From the NCBI GenBank assembly GCA_009838765.1, contig VXQX01000080.1, forward strand, positions 62,001-126,000: a stretch of 64,000 nucleotides of DNA, given 5' to 3'. How positions within the stretch are numbered: the first letter of the stretch is position 1; every line of letters begins with the position of its first letter. Source of the stretch: Gemmatimonadales bacterium. GTDB lineage: Bacteria > Gemmatimonadota > Gemmatimonadetes > Palauibacterales > Palauibacteraceae. A program made the translations under genes and the position numbers. Below, piece by piece: positions 17,168-25,614 of the stretch. The notes under the pieces were generated by a model. That model searched no databases. It saw nothing but the letters and a program-made list of their open reading frames with translations, and had not been told where the DNA came from.

Positions 17168-17233
17168 GTGTCCGGACGCCATGGACGACCAACCGGACGA
17201 AGGACGACCGACCACAGGAATCGGGAGAATCCC

Positions 17234-17725
17234 ATGAGAAAGTTCCGAGTGACCTTGCTGCTCACCGCCGCGATCCTCGTCGCGCCCGCGGTTGCCGACG
17301 CACAGGATGACGCCGAAGCCGGGGCGGTCGCGACCGTGCAGGCCCTCTTCGACGCCATGGCCGCCCGCGACGGCGACGCGATCCGCAACCTCCTGACCGA
17401 GGGCGCCACCTTCGTGGCCACGGCGGAGACGCCGGATGGCGTCCAGGTCCGGGAGAGCACCGGCGCCGACTTCGCCGCCTCGATCGGTCAGCCGGGCCCC
17501 GCGCTGCTCGAACGGATGTGGGACCCGCACGTGATGATCGAGGGTCCGATCGCCGTCGTGTGGACGCCGTACGACTTCCACGTGGACGGCCAGTTCAGCC
17601 ACTGCGGCATCGACGCGGTCAGCCTCGTGCACACGAGCGACGGCTGGAAGATCTCCAGCATCGCCTACACCCGCGAGACCGAGGACTGCGAGCCGAGCCC
17701 GCTCGGCCCTCCGCCGGGCGACTGA
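17234..17725 (+). CDS. Exported NTF2-like (SnoaL/DUF4440) protein
   Basis: 163 aa from ATG 17234; a longer start at 17168 has no ribosome site and lies before the signal peptide. Signal peptide residues 1-22 end at ADA-Q. The mature part is one NTF2-like fold: VATVQALFDAMAARDGDAIRNL, FVATAETPDGVQV, IAVVWTPYDFHVDGQFSHCG and VSLVHTSDGWKISSIAYT. Two Cys (one in SHCG, one near the C terminus) may pair. Ligand unknown. Last gene of the plus-strand run, convergent with cusA with 22 bases between. Confidence 0.8.
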   Translation: MRKFRVTLLLTAAILVAPAVADAQDDAEAGAVATVQALFDAMAARDGDAIRNLLTEGATFVATAETPDGVQVRESTGADFAASIGQPGPALLERMWDPHVMIEGPIAVVWTPYDFHVDGQFSHCGIDAVSLVHTSDGWKISSIAYTRETEDCEPSPLGPPPGD

Positions 17726-17747
17726 CGCCGCGCCGCCCGGCAGACCG

Positions 17748-20700
17748 TTACGCCCGGGAACCGGGCCGTAGCGGCGCGTCCGCGATGCGGCGGAGTTGCC
17801 ATCGGCGCCACAGCAGGTAGATGGCCGGGATCACGAGCAGCGTGAGTACCGTCGCCGAGATCATTCCCCCGACCATAGGCGACGCGATGCGCTTCATCAC
17901 GTCCGCGCCCGTGCCGGAACTCCACAGGATCGGCATCAGCCCGGCCGTGATCGCCATCACCGTCATCACGACCGGACGCAGCCGCTCCAGCGCCCCTTCG
18001 CGAACCGCAGCGGCCACATCCGCGGCGGTCCGGATGCGGCCCTCGCGGCGACGACGGCGGAACGCCTCGTCCAGGTAGATCAGCATTACCACTCCGGTCT
18101 CCGCCGCCACGCCGGCGAGCGCGATGAACCCGACCCAGACCGCGACGCTCGTGTTGTAGCCCAGGAGCCACAGGAACCAGATGCCGCCCACGAGCGAGAA
18201 CGGCAGGGCGAGCATGACGATCAGCGACTCGGCCACGCCCCGGAAGTTGAGGTAGAGGAGAAGGAAGATGATTCCCAGCGTCACCGGAATCACGACGCGC
18301 AGGCGCTCCTGCACCCGCTGCATGAACTCGTACTGCCCGCTCCATACGAGAGAGTACCCGCTCGGGAGTTCGAGCTGGGCGGCGACGACGCGCCGGGCCG
18401 CCTCCACGTAACTCCCGATGTCGACGCCCTCGATGTCGACGAAGATCGTCGTCACGGGAAAGGCGTTCTCGGTTTTCACGGCCATGGGCCCCTGAACGGC
18501 CGCGACGCGGGCCACCTGGCCGAGCGGGATCTGCGTCCCATCGGGCACGGGCACCAGCACCTCGCGCAGGTTCTGCAGGTCGTCGCGCAGCTCGCGCGGA
18601 TAGCGGACGTTCACCGCGTATCGCTCTCGCCCCTCCACGGTGACCGTCGCGTTCATCCCGCCGACCGTCGCCATGATCGCGTTGTGCACGTCGCCGACGT
18701 TGAGGCCGTAGCGCGCCGCCTCCGGCCGGTCGACGTCGATGTCGACGTAGTACCCGGAGACGCCGCGCTCCGCGAACGCGCTGCGCGTTCCCGGGATCTC
18801 GCGCACGATGCGCTCGGCCTCCTCCCCGAGCGCCTGCAGCGTGTCGAGATCCGGGCCGAAGATCTTGATCCCCACCGGCGTGCGGACGCCCGTGGCGAGC
18901 ATGTCGATGCGCCCCTTGATCGGCATCGTCCACGCGTTCGTCACGCCGGGGAGGGCGACGGCCTCGTCCATCTGCGACAGCAGCCCGGCGTAGGTGACCC
19001 CGGGACGCCACTCCGCCCGGGGCCGCAGGGTGATCGTCGTCTCGAACATGTCGAGCGGGGCGGGATCCGTGGCGGTTTCCGCGCGTCCCGCCTTCCCCAG
19101 GACGCTCTCCACCTCGGGGAAGGTCGCGAGAACGCTGTCCTGGTATCGCATGATCTCCCGGGCCTGGGCGATCGACGCCCCCGGCACGGTGGTCGGCATG
19201 AAGAGGATCGACCCTTCGTGAAGCGGCGGCATGAACTCGCTGCCGAGCCGCTGCCACGGCAGAACCGTGGCGCCCAGCAGCCCTGCGGCCGTGGCGACCA
19301 CGAGCCATGGGCGGCGGAGCGCGAAGCCCAGGAAGGGTCGGTAGAGCCAGCGCATGATGCGATTCACCGGGTTCGCCCGCTCCCGACGGATCCGTCCGCG
19401 CACGAGATATCCCATCAGCACGGGAACCAGGGTGATCGCGAGGAACGCGGACCCCGCCATGGCGAAGGTCTTGGTGAACGCGAGGGGTCTGAACAGCCGG
19501 CCCTCCTGCTGCTCGAGCGCGAACACCGGAAGGAAGCTGAACGTGATGATGAGGAGTGAGAAGAAGAGGGGCGGACCCACCTGTTTCGCGCTCGCGAGGA
19601 CCACGTCCCAGCGCGACGTGCCGGGGGCGGCGCGCTCGAGATGCTTGTGCATGTTCTCGACCATGACGATGGCCGCGTCCACCATCGCTCCGATCGCGAT
19701 CGCGATCCCCCCGAGGCTCATGATGTTGGCGTTCACGCCGATCCACCGCATGACGATGAACGAGATGAGGATGCCGAGGGGCAGCGTCACGATCGCGACG
19801 AGCGCCGAGCGGAAGTGGAGGAGGAACACCAGCGCCACGGCGGCGACGATGAGCGATTCCTCCACAAGCTTCTCGCGGAGCGTGTCGATCGCCCGGTGAA
19901 TGAGGTCGCTGCGGTCGTAGGCCGGCCGCAGCCGCGTGCCGGCCGGAAGCCCCGCGTTGATCTCGTCCAGCCGCTCCTTCACCCGCTCGATCGTCTCGAG
20001 CGCGTCCGAGCCGAAGCGCATGATGACGATGCCGGCCACGACCTCGCCGCGGCCGTTCAGATCCGCGACGCCGCGCCGGGGGGCCGGGCCTTCCTGCACG
20101 GTCGCCACATCGGCCACCCGGATCGGCGTGCCGTTCGGCGTCGACCCCACGGCCACGTTCTCGATGTCGAGCGTGCCCCGCAGGTAGCCGAGGCCGCGGA
20201 TCATGTATTCGCGCCCCCCCATCTCGAGCACGCGCGCCCCGATGTCGATGTTGTGGTCCCCGATCGCCCGGGACACGCGCGTCACGGGGATGTCGAACGC
20301 TCGCAGCCGCTCCGGATTCACCTCCACCTGGTACTGCTTGACGAATCCGCCCAGGCTCGCGACTTCGGCCACCCCCGGCACGGCCGTCAGTTGATAGCGG
20401 AGGTACCAGTCCTGGAGCGTGCGCAGTTCCGCGAGGTTCAGGCTGTCCGACTCGAGAGTGTACTCGTAGACCCAGCCCACGCCCGTCGCGTCCGGGCCGA
20501 GCACCGGTTCGACGTTCTCCGGCAGCTGCCGCCGGATCCCGTTCAGGTATTCGAGCACCCGGGATCGGGCCCAGTAGATGTCCGTGCCGTCCTCGAAGAT
20601 CACGTACACGAGGCTGAGCCCGAAGAAGGAGAACGCGCGCACCACGCGTGCCCCCGGCACCTTCAGCATCTCCGATGCGATCGGGTACGTGACCTGATCT

Positions 20701-20885
20701 TCGACGATCTGCGGGGCCTGTTCCGCAAAATCGGTCTGGACGATGACCTGGACATCCGACAGATCGGGAATGGCGTCGAGCGGCGTCGTACGCACGGACC
20801 ACAGCCCCGCGCCGAGGATGACGGCGGTCCCGAGGAGGACAAGAAACCGGTTCCGGATCGACCAGGCGATGACGCGCTCGATCAT
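17748..20885 (-). CDS. cusA: CusA-type heavy-metal RND efflux pump
   Basis: 1045 aa, the usual length for the inner-membrane proton/metal antiporter of a tripartite RND pump. The membrane helix 4 motif GAMVDAAIVMVENMHKHLE matches the monovalent-metal (Cu/Ag, HME4) subgroup, not the CzcA form. YWARSRVLEYLNGI, the porter region DYVDIDVDRPEAARYGL-like repeats and ITLVPVLMG are all in place. With CusB and CusC it should carry Cu(I)/Ag(I) out of the periplasm. Start overlaps the cusB stop by four bases. Last gene of a seven-gene operon. Confidence 0.92.
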   Translation of the reverse strand: MIERVIAWSIRNRFLVLLGTAVILGAGLWSVRTTPLDAIPDLSDVQVIVQTDFAEQAPQIVEDQVTYPIASEMLKVPGARVVRAFSFFGLSLVYVIFEDGTDIYWARSRVLEYLNGIRRQLPENVEPVLGPDATGVGWVYEYTLESDSLNLAELRTLQDWYLRYQLTAVPGVAEVASLGGFVKQYQVEVNPERLRAFDIPVTRVSRAIGDHNIDIGARVLEMGGREYMIRGLGYLRGTLDIENVAVGSTPNGTPIRVADVATVQEGPAPRRGVADLNGRGEVVAGIVIMRFGSDALETIERVKERLDEINAGLPAGTRLRPAYDRSDLIHRAIDTLREKLVEESLIVAAVALVFLLHFRSALVAIVTLPLGILISFIVMRWIGVNANIMSLGGIAIAIGAMVDAAIVMVENMHKHLERAAPGTSRWDVVLASAKQVGPPLFFSLLIITFSFLPVFALEQQEGRLFRPLAFTKTFAMAGSAFLAITLVPVLMGYLVRGRIRRERANPVNRIMRWLYRPFLGFALRRPWLVVATAAGLLGATVLPWQRLGSEFMPPLHEGSILFMPTTVPGASIAQAREIMRYQDSVLATFPEVESVLGKAGRAETATDPAPLDMFETTITLRPRAEWRPGVTYAGLLSQMDEAVALPGVTNAWTMPIKGRIDMLATGVRTPVGIKIFGPDLDTLQALGEEAERIVREIPGTRSAFAERGVSGYYVDIDVDRPEAARYGLNVGDVHNAIMATVGGMNATVTVEGRERYAVNVRYPRELRDDLQNLREVLVPVPDGTQIPLGQVARVAAVQGPMAVKTENAFPVTTIFVDIEGVDIGSYVEAARRVVAAQLELPSGYSLVWSGQYEFMQRVQERLRVVIPVTLGIIFLLLYLNFRGVAESLIVMLALPFSLVGGIWFLWLLGYNTSVAVWVGFIALAGVAAETGVVMLIYLDEAFRRRRREGRIRTAADVAAAVREGALERLRPVVMTVMAITAGLMPILWSSGTGADVMKRIASPMVGGMISATVLTLLVIPAIYLLWRRWQLRRIADAPLRPGSRA

Positions 20886-22108
20886 CGCCCCTCCTCGCCG
20901 TGGCCCGCGTGCTGCATCCCGGGCATGCCCCCGCCGGTCGCGCCGAGACGGGACTCGGCATCGATGAGGAAGTTGGCGGAGGCGACGATCGTCTCCCCTT
21001 CCGCGAGCCCGCTCAGGATCTGGACCAGATCCCCGGCCCGCGCCCCCAGCACGACCTCATGCGGCATGAGCAGCCCCCCCTCGTCGCGCACGAAGACGAG
21101 GTTCCGTTCTCCGGTGACGACGACCGCCTCCAGCGGCACCGCGATGTCGTCCTGGATCGCGGCGACCTCGAAGAAGACGGTGGCGAACATCCCCGGCTTG
21201 AAGCGGAGGCCGGGGTTCGGCACGGAGACCCGGACGCGGTTCGTGCGGCTTGCGATCTCCACGGTAGGATTGACGAAGCTCACCGCCCCCATCATGTGTT
21301 CGCCCGGATAGGCGGTGACCTCGATGTGGGCCTGCGAACCGACGTCGACGAACTGGAGGTCCCGCTCGAACACCTCTCCCTCCACCCACACGGTCGAGAG
21401 GTCGGCGATGCGGTACAGGCGCGTGCCCGGCGTCACCCGCTGTCCCTCGACGACGTCCTTCTCGAGGACGATCCCGCTCACGGGGGCGACGAGCTGCATC
21501 GTCTTCGTGACTTCGCCCGTCTGCTCCAGCCGCTCGATCTGCTCGTCGGTGATGTCCCACCAGGCGAGCCGGCGGCGGCTCGCCTCGAGCATGGACTGCG
21601 CGTTCGACCACGCCTCGGTGGCGACCGTATCGACCTGCGCGGCGAGCCGGCGCGCCGTCAGCAGTTCTTCCTGGGCTGCGACGAGCGCGGGGCTGTAGAT
21701 CGTGAGCAGCGGCTGGCCCCGCCGAACGGCCTCGCCGGTGGTCGCGACCAGGAGTTCCTCGACGAAGCCGTCGGTCTTGGGCGTGATGTCGGCGATGTTG
21801 CCCTCGGGGGCGTCGATGCGGCCCACGGTTCGGATCTCGCGCACCGCGGAGACCCGCTCCACGGCCGTGTAGGTGACGCCGAGCGCCTGCTCCTGTTCCG
21901 ATGTGAGCTGGACGAGGCCGCGCCCGAGCGCCGGCATCGTGTCGGTTTCCGGGGGAGCGGCCATGGCGGGCATGTGCGCGGCGTGCTCGCCTTCCACCCC
22001 GGGCATCTCCGCCGTCTCGGAGCCGCCGCCGCACGCCCAGTGCACGGCCGCGACGGGAACGAGCGCGACCCGGGCGCGCGTGGACGAAAAGAGATTGAAT
22101 CGTTTCAT
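20882..22108 (-). CDS. cusB: CusB-type periplasmic adaptor subunit
   Basis: 408 aa from ATG 22108, which overlaps the cusC stop (ATGA). The N terminus is a lipoprotein-like signal (VHWACGGG) and the mature start is Met/His-containing (HAAHMPAM and DTMPALG), fitting metal capture. It has the membrane-fusion architecture: beta-barrel and lipoyl halves (GRIDAPEGNIADITPKTDGF; MQLVAPVSGIVLEKDVVEGQ), a helical hairpin between, and ADLSTVWVEGEVFE. The C-terminal ten residues again contain Met and His (GMQHAGHGEE). Confidence 0.92.
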   Translation of the reverse strand: MKRFNLFSSTRARVALVPVAAVHWACGGGSETAEMPGVEGEHAAHMPAMAAPPETDTMPALGRGLVQLTSEQEQALGVTYTAVERVSAVREIRTVGRIDAPEGNIADITPKTDGFVEELLVATTGEAVRRGQPLLTIYSPALVAAQEELLTARRLAAQVDTVATEAWSNAQSMLEASRRRLAWWDITDEQIERLEQTGEVTKTMQLVAPVSGIVLEKDVVEGQRVTPGTRLYRIADLSTVWVEGEVFERDLQFVDVGSQAHIEVTAYPGEHMMGAVSFVNPTVEIASRTNRVRVSVPNPGLRFKPGMFATVFFEVAAIQDDIAVPLEAVVVTGERNLVFVRDEGGLLMPHEVVLGARAGDLVQILSGLAEGETIVASANFLIDAESRLGATGGGMPGMQHAGHGEEGR

Positions 22109-23415
22109 CGGATCACCTCCGTTCCACCCCCCAGCAGGGCTTCGATCTCCGCGACGGCCGAGTGATAGGCGGCGGTGAGCCGTACGCGTTCGATCTCGTA
22201 GCGGTGCACGGTGAGTTCGCTCTGCACGAGCGTCATGAAATCGACTTGACCGACGCGGTAGGCGGAGAGGGACGATTCGACCGCGGCCCGCGCCTGGGGG
22301 AGGATCGACGTGGCGTAGAGGTCGTGGAGCCGCAGGGCGCGATCGGACTCGGCCCGCGCTTCCGCGATCCGGGCCCAGGTCTCGTTCAGGAGTTCGAGTT
22401 CGGCGGCCTCCTCGGCGGCCTGGCGGGCGAACGCCTCGTCCCGCATGGGCAACTGGCGGGAACCCGCCCACAGCGGGACGCTGACCCCCACGCTGAAGCT
22501 CAGCATGTCCGCGAACCGCGGTCGGTGCGCGTAGTCGGCCCCAAGCCTCAGATCAGGGTAGATGGCGCGGCGGGCGGTCTCGTAGGCCGACTCCGCCGCC
22601 CGGATCCGCTCGCGGGCGGCGCGCAGCGCGGGCCGTCTCTCGGTCGCCACGGCCATGAGGTCCGTCACGCCCGGAAGGGGCTCGCCGGTGCCGGGCAGTT
22701 CGAGCGCCCCCACGTTTCGTTCGGGCCCGCGCCCCAGGAGCGCGTTCAGCCGTGCCGCCATGGCGAGCCGTGCCTGTTCCGCCGCCGTGATGTCCTCGGT
22801 CATCGTGGCGACGGCCACCTGTGCCTGCAGAACATCGTTCTGAAGGCCCGCCCCCACGGCGTAGAGCGTGTTGGAGACATCGAGGAACTCGCGCAGGAGA
22901 TCGCGCGTGTCGCGCATGATGTCCAGCGCCCGGTCCTCGAAGGCAAGTTCGAAGTACACCGCCTTCACGCGGCGGACGAGGGCGGCCTCGTGGTCGAGGA
23001 CCGCCAGCTCCTCGGCGACCGCGAGGTGCGCCGCGCGCGCCTCGGCCAAGCCGAGTTTCCCGGGCCAGGGCAGCGTCTGCTGCACCTGGAGCGTGTTCAT
23101 CGTCATTCTTTCGCCCGCCCCGAACCCGTCGAGGGGACGGTTTCCGAGACGGAACGAGACGACCGGATCCGGCGGCGCGCTCATCTGCGGCACGCGTGCC
23201 CGTGCAGCGTCGGCCCTCAGGCGGGCGACCCGCAGCATCGGGTTGGAACCGCGCGCCGCGGCGACCGCGTCGGCCAGGTGGAGCGTGTCGCGCTCCTGCG
23301 CCCGCGACGGGGACGCCATGGCCCCGCCGGCCGCCACGGCCCACGCAAAGAACCGGATGCCCCGGCGCATCCCGCCCTTCATGCGGGACACGCGGGCATG
23401 GGTTACGGATGGCAT
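22105..23415 (-). CDS. cusC: TolC-family outer membrane factor (CusC-like)
   Basis: 436 aa from ATG 23415; alternatives at 23382 and 23370. Signal peptide ends at SRAQE. The body is a TolC repeat protein: LHLADAVAAARGSNPMLRVARL at the first helix, then long heptad helices, and DYAHRPRFADMLSFSVGVSVPL at a beta-barrel strand. It forms the outer-membrane channel of the Cus pump. The Shine-Dalgarno (AGAGG) and the start codon sit in a small hairpin, noted separately. Confidence 0.88.
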   Translation of the reverse strand: MPSVTHARVSRMKGGMRRGIRFFAWAVAAGGAMASPSRAQERDTLHLADAVAAARGSNPMLRVARLRADAARARVPQMSAPPDPVVSFRLGNRPLDGFGAGERMTMNTLQVQQTLPWPGKLGLAEARAAHLAVAEELAVLDHEAALVRRVKAVYFELAFEDRALDIMRDTRDLLREFLDVSNTLYAVGAGLQNDVLQAQVAVATMTEDITAAEQARLAMAARLNALLGRGPERNVGALELPGTGEPLPGVTDLMAVATERRPALRAARERIRAAESAYETARRAIYPDLRLGADYAHRPRFADMLSFSVGVSVPLWAGSRQLPMRDEAFARQAAEEAAELELLNETWARIAEARAESDRALRLHDLYATSILPQARAAVESSLSAYRVGQVDFMTLVQSELTVHRYEIERVRLTAAYHSAVAEIEALLGGGTEVIR

Positions 23416-23429
23416 GAGATGCCTCTCAT
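23414..23429 (-). promoter_or_regulatory. Hairpin overlapping cusC ribosome site and start codon
   Basis: On the minus strand ATGAGA-GGCA-TCTCAT forms a 6-bp stem with a 4-base loop. The stem and loop take in the Shine-Dalgarno (GAGAGG) and the first two bases of the cusC ATG, so folding could limit initiation. Short and AT-rich, hence weak. Confidence 0.35.
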
Positions 23430-23502
23430 CTGAACGGTGACAACTCGCCCGCGGATCGCCGTTATCGCACGGCGGCCGGGGGCCTCACGCGGATGTGTCC
23501 GT

Positions 23503-23832
23503 TCAGACGGTTTTTGGCGGAGGGGTGTCGGGAGAGGCTCTGGACCGGAGTTGGAATGCAGCGCCGGCGAGCGCAACGTTCGAATCGTGCGCGAAGGAGC
23601 GGAAGCTGGTCGTGCCCAACGGGAGCGAAGCCTGCAACACGACCGCGCAACCCATCAGCGAGTGACAGTCCCTTCCCGCCCCCGCGCCCTCTACCGGAGA
23701 CTCGACGAGAGTCGGCAACCCCGCCATCGCGTGGTGCTCGCCGTGTTCGTGCGAGCCCGCCTCGCACAGCGGGGCGCGCGCGTACGGAAGCACGAGCGTG
23801 GCGAGAAGCAGGGGAATGGTGAGCCGGCGCAT
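23503..23832 (-). CDS. Small exported protein with His-rich segment, in copper operon
   Basis: 109 aa. Signal peptide (RRLTIPLLLATLVLPYARA) is followed by a short metal-binding-like stretch (CEAGSHEHGEHHAM) and two more Cys (DCHSLMGC). The C-terminal half is unremarkable, without a second membrane helix. Small His/Cys exported proteins are common next to CusCBA pumps and may hold or pass on metal; this is inference from composition and position. It lies between the DoxX gene and cusC with gaps of 63 and 87 bases on the same strand. Confidence 0.6.
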   Translation of the reverse strand: MRRLTIPLLLATLVLPYARAPLCEAGSHEHGEHHAMAGLPTLVESPVEGAGAGRDCHSLMGCAVVLQASLPLGTTSFRSFAHDSNVALAGAAFQLRSRASPDTPPPKTV

Positions 23833-23895
23833 GATGCCAGTCTACGCGGCCCCGTGCGCCGTGTCGATGCGGCGGAACGTTCCCGCGGGAACGCC

Positions 23896-24327
23896 TCAGT
23901 CGATGACCACCTCGACGTCGTTCGCGAGGAGGCTCTTGAGCGTCGCGATCCCGGATCCGGCCAGGACGAGCGTCAGCAGGGCGGCGACCAGGAGGAGGTT
24001 GAACTCGTAGCCGCCCTGGCCCGGGCCCACGACGTAGAAGCCGTTGGCCAGATGGACGAGGAAGATCCCCGCCAGCATGTGCGCGGCGAGAAGCAGCGCG
24101 AAGGGCGTCACGCACAGGCCCGCGATCAGGCATGCGCCACCCAGCGTCTCAGCCAGCGCGATCCCCCACGCGACCGCGCCGGAGAGCGGGATTCCGAGCG
24201 AGCCCAGGAAGGCTGCGGTGCCCTCGATGCCGCCGGCCAGCTTGGGCCAGCCGTGCATCACGAAGATCAGTCCGATCACAACGCGGAGGATGGCCAGACC
24301 CAGGCCGGGATTTCTGCCGCCAAGCAT
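23896..24327 (-). CDS. DoxX-family membrane protein
   Basis: 143 aa from ATG 24327, chosen because AAAGGAGG lies five bases before it. Four membrane helices with the DoxX pattern: LAILRVVIGLIFVMHGWPKLAGG, then AETLGGACLIAGL, LLAAHMLAGIFLVHLANGF and YEFNLLLVAALLTLVLAG. DoxX proteins are linked to quinone or thiol redox and oxidative stress, usually by context only. Here it sits in a metal operon, 60 bases after the ZIP gene. Confidence 0.85.
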   Translation of the reverse strand: MLGGRNPGLGLAILRVVIGLIFVMHGWPKLAGGIEGTAAFLGSLGIPLSGAVAWGIALAETLGGACLIAGLCVTPFALLLAAHMLAGIFLVHLANGFYVVGPGQGGYEFNLLLVAALLTLVLAGSGIATLKSLLANDVEVVID

Positions 24328-24387
24328 CGTGCCTCCTTTGGAGTGACGCCACACCGGCTTACGCCGGCGGGCCAGCAGTCCGGGCTG

Positions 24388-25614
24388 CTACGCGGTCACC
24401 ATGAGCGCGGTGCCGTACATGACCAGCAGGCCGAGGAGGAGGCCCGTGGCGTTGAGCGGGGTGAACAGGCCCTGGGGCCAGCTCTTCCGGATCAGCCTCG
24501 TGACCTCGACGATGACCTGCAGGATGGCCCCGGCGCCGAGCGCGAGGAAGAAGGTCGCCAGCGTCGGCGAGTAGGAGAAGCCGCCGGCCCACGCCCCCAG
24601 CACGGTCGGCAACCCGGCGATGCCGCCCATGAAGGCGAAGTGCCGGAGCGCGGGCCGCCGGTCCGCGACGGGCGCGACGATGGCCAGCCCCTCGGTCGTG
24701 TTGTGGAGCGCGAAGCCGATGACGAGGAAGCTCCCGAGCGCAATCTCTCCCAGCGAGAAGGCCGCCCCGATCGCGAGTCCCTCGCCGAGGTTGTGCAGTC
24801 CGATGCTGATGGCGATGAGGTAGGCCACCGTGAGCCCGGGGCTCGCTCCACCGCCGTCCGCCCCCGTGGAGTCTCCGCCCCCCCTGCCGCGCCCGAGGTT
24901 CCCCAGCGCTCTGAGGCCGACGATGGCGCCGATCACCCCGACGGCGATCAGCCCCGCGGCCTGGAATCCCTCCGGCACGAGCGCCGACGCCTCGAGCGTG
25001 TCCTCGAACGCATCGACGACGAGGAACGCCAGCAGACCCACCGTGAGGCTGAGGTAGAAGTGGATCCACTTGCGGTCGATCCGCCGCAGAAACGGATACC
25101 ACAGCAGGCCCACGAGGACGGGGATCACGCCGGCGTAGAGGCCGAGGAGGCCGAACGTCGTCAGGTAGAGGGCGTTCGGGCGCGGCGAGAGAGTCGCCAC
25201 CGCCACCTCGTGGTCGAACGTGAGTCCGGTGGAAGTGACCAGCCGAATGACGTGGAGTTCACCCTCCACCCAGGGGTAGTCCAGCTCGAGCGTGGCCCGG
25301 GCGAGACGCGGCAGCGTCGGGTCCCCGTCGATCTCGAACTGCCAATAGGCGTCGTCGACGATCACCTGCGCGATGGTGGCCGCCTCCGGTCCCCCGTTCA
25401 CGACGTGCACGCGCATGACGCCGGTCTCCGGGAAGCTCACGCGCTCAATCGTGAGGTCCTCGACGGGCGGGAACGCGTCCCGGAAAGGGGCGGTGGGATC
25501 GGCACCGAAGAAGAAGGCGATGAGCCCCGCCAGCAGTGCGAGCGGGAAGAGGCCCAGGACCCAGCGCGCCGGGCCGCTCCGGCGCGGCGCGGCGTCGGAT
25601 CGCTCGTCAGACAT
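24388..25614 (-). CDS. ZIP-family metal permease with N-terminal exported-side domain
   Basis: 408 aa. A first helix (residues 18-38) is followed by about 110 residues of beta-like domain (MRVHVVNGGPEAATIAQVIVDD). The rest is a ZIP transporter. Its two metal-site helices carry IGLHNLGEGLAIG (about residue 271) and GFALHNTTEGLAI (about 302), with a Gly/Ser loop (GRGRGGGDSTGADGGGASPG) just before. ZIP proteins move divalent metals toward the cytoplasm. The extra N-terminal domain is unusual for bacterial ZIPs. The ATG lies inside the end of the upstream oxidase gene (8-base overlap). Confidence 0.88.
   Translation of the reverse strand: MSDERSDAAPRRSGPARWVLGLFPLALLAGLIAFFFGADPTAPFRDAFPPVEDLTIERVSFPETGVMRVHVVNGGPEAATIAQVIVDDAYWQFEIDGDPTLPRLARATLELDYPWVEGELHVIRLVTSTGLTFDHEVAVATLSPRPNALYLTTFGLLGLYAGVIPVLVGLLWYPFLRRIDRKWIHFYLSLTVGLLAFLVVDAFEDTLEASALVPEGFQAAGLIAVGVIGAIVGLRALGNLGRGRGGGDSTGADGGGASPGLTVAYLIAISIGLHNLGEGLAIGAAFSLGEIALGSFLVIGFALHNTTEGLAIVAPVADRRPALRHFAFMGGIAGLPTVLGAWAGGFSYSPTLATFFLALGAGAILQVIVEVTRLIRKSWPQGLFTPLNATGLLLGLLVMYGTALMVTA

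Noticed and set aside
15338-17632. Very long minus-strand open frame opposite the PfkB fusion gene
   Set aside because: It lacks any recognisable motif and is opposite a gene with clear domains; long shadow frames are expected at this G+C.
17665-20961. 1098-codon frame overlapping cusA on the same strand
   Set aside because: Its sequence is Arg/Gly-rich without motifs, whereas the cusA frame has a complete RND protein.
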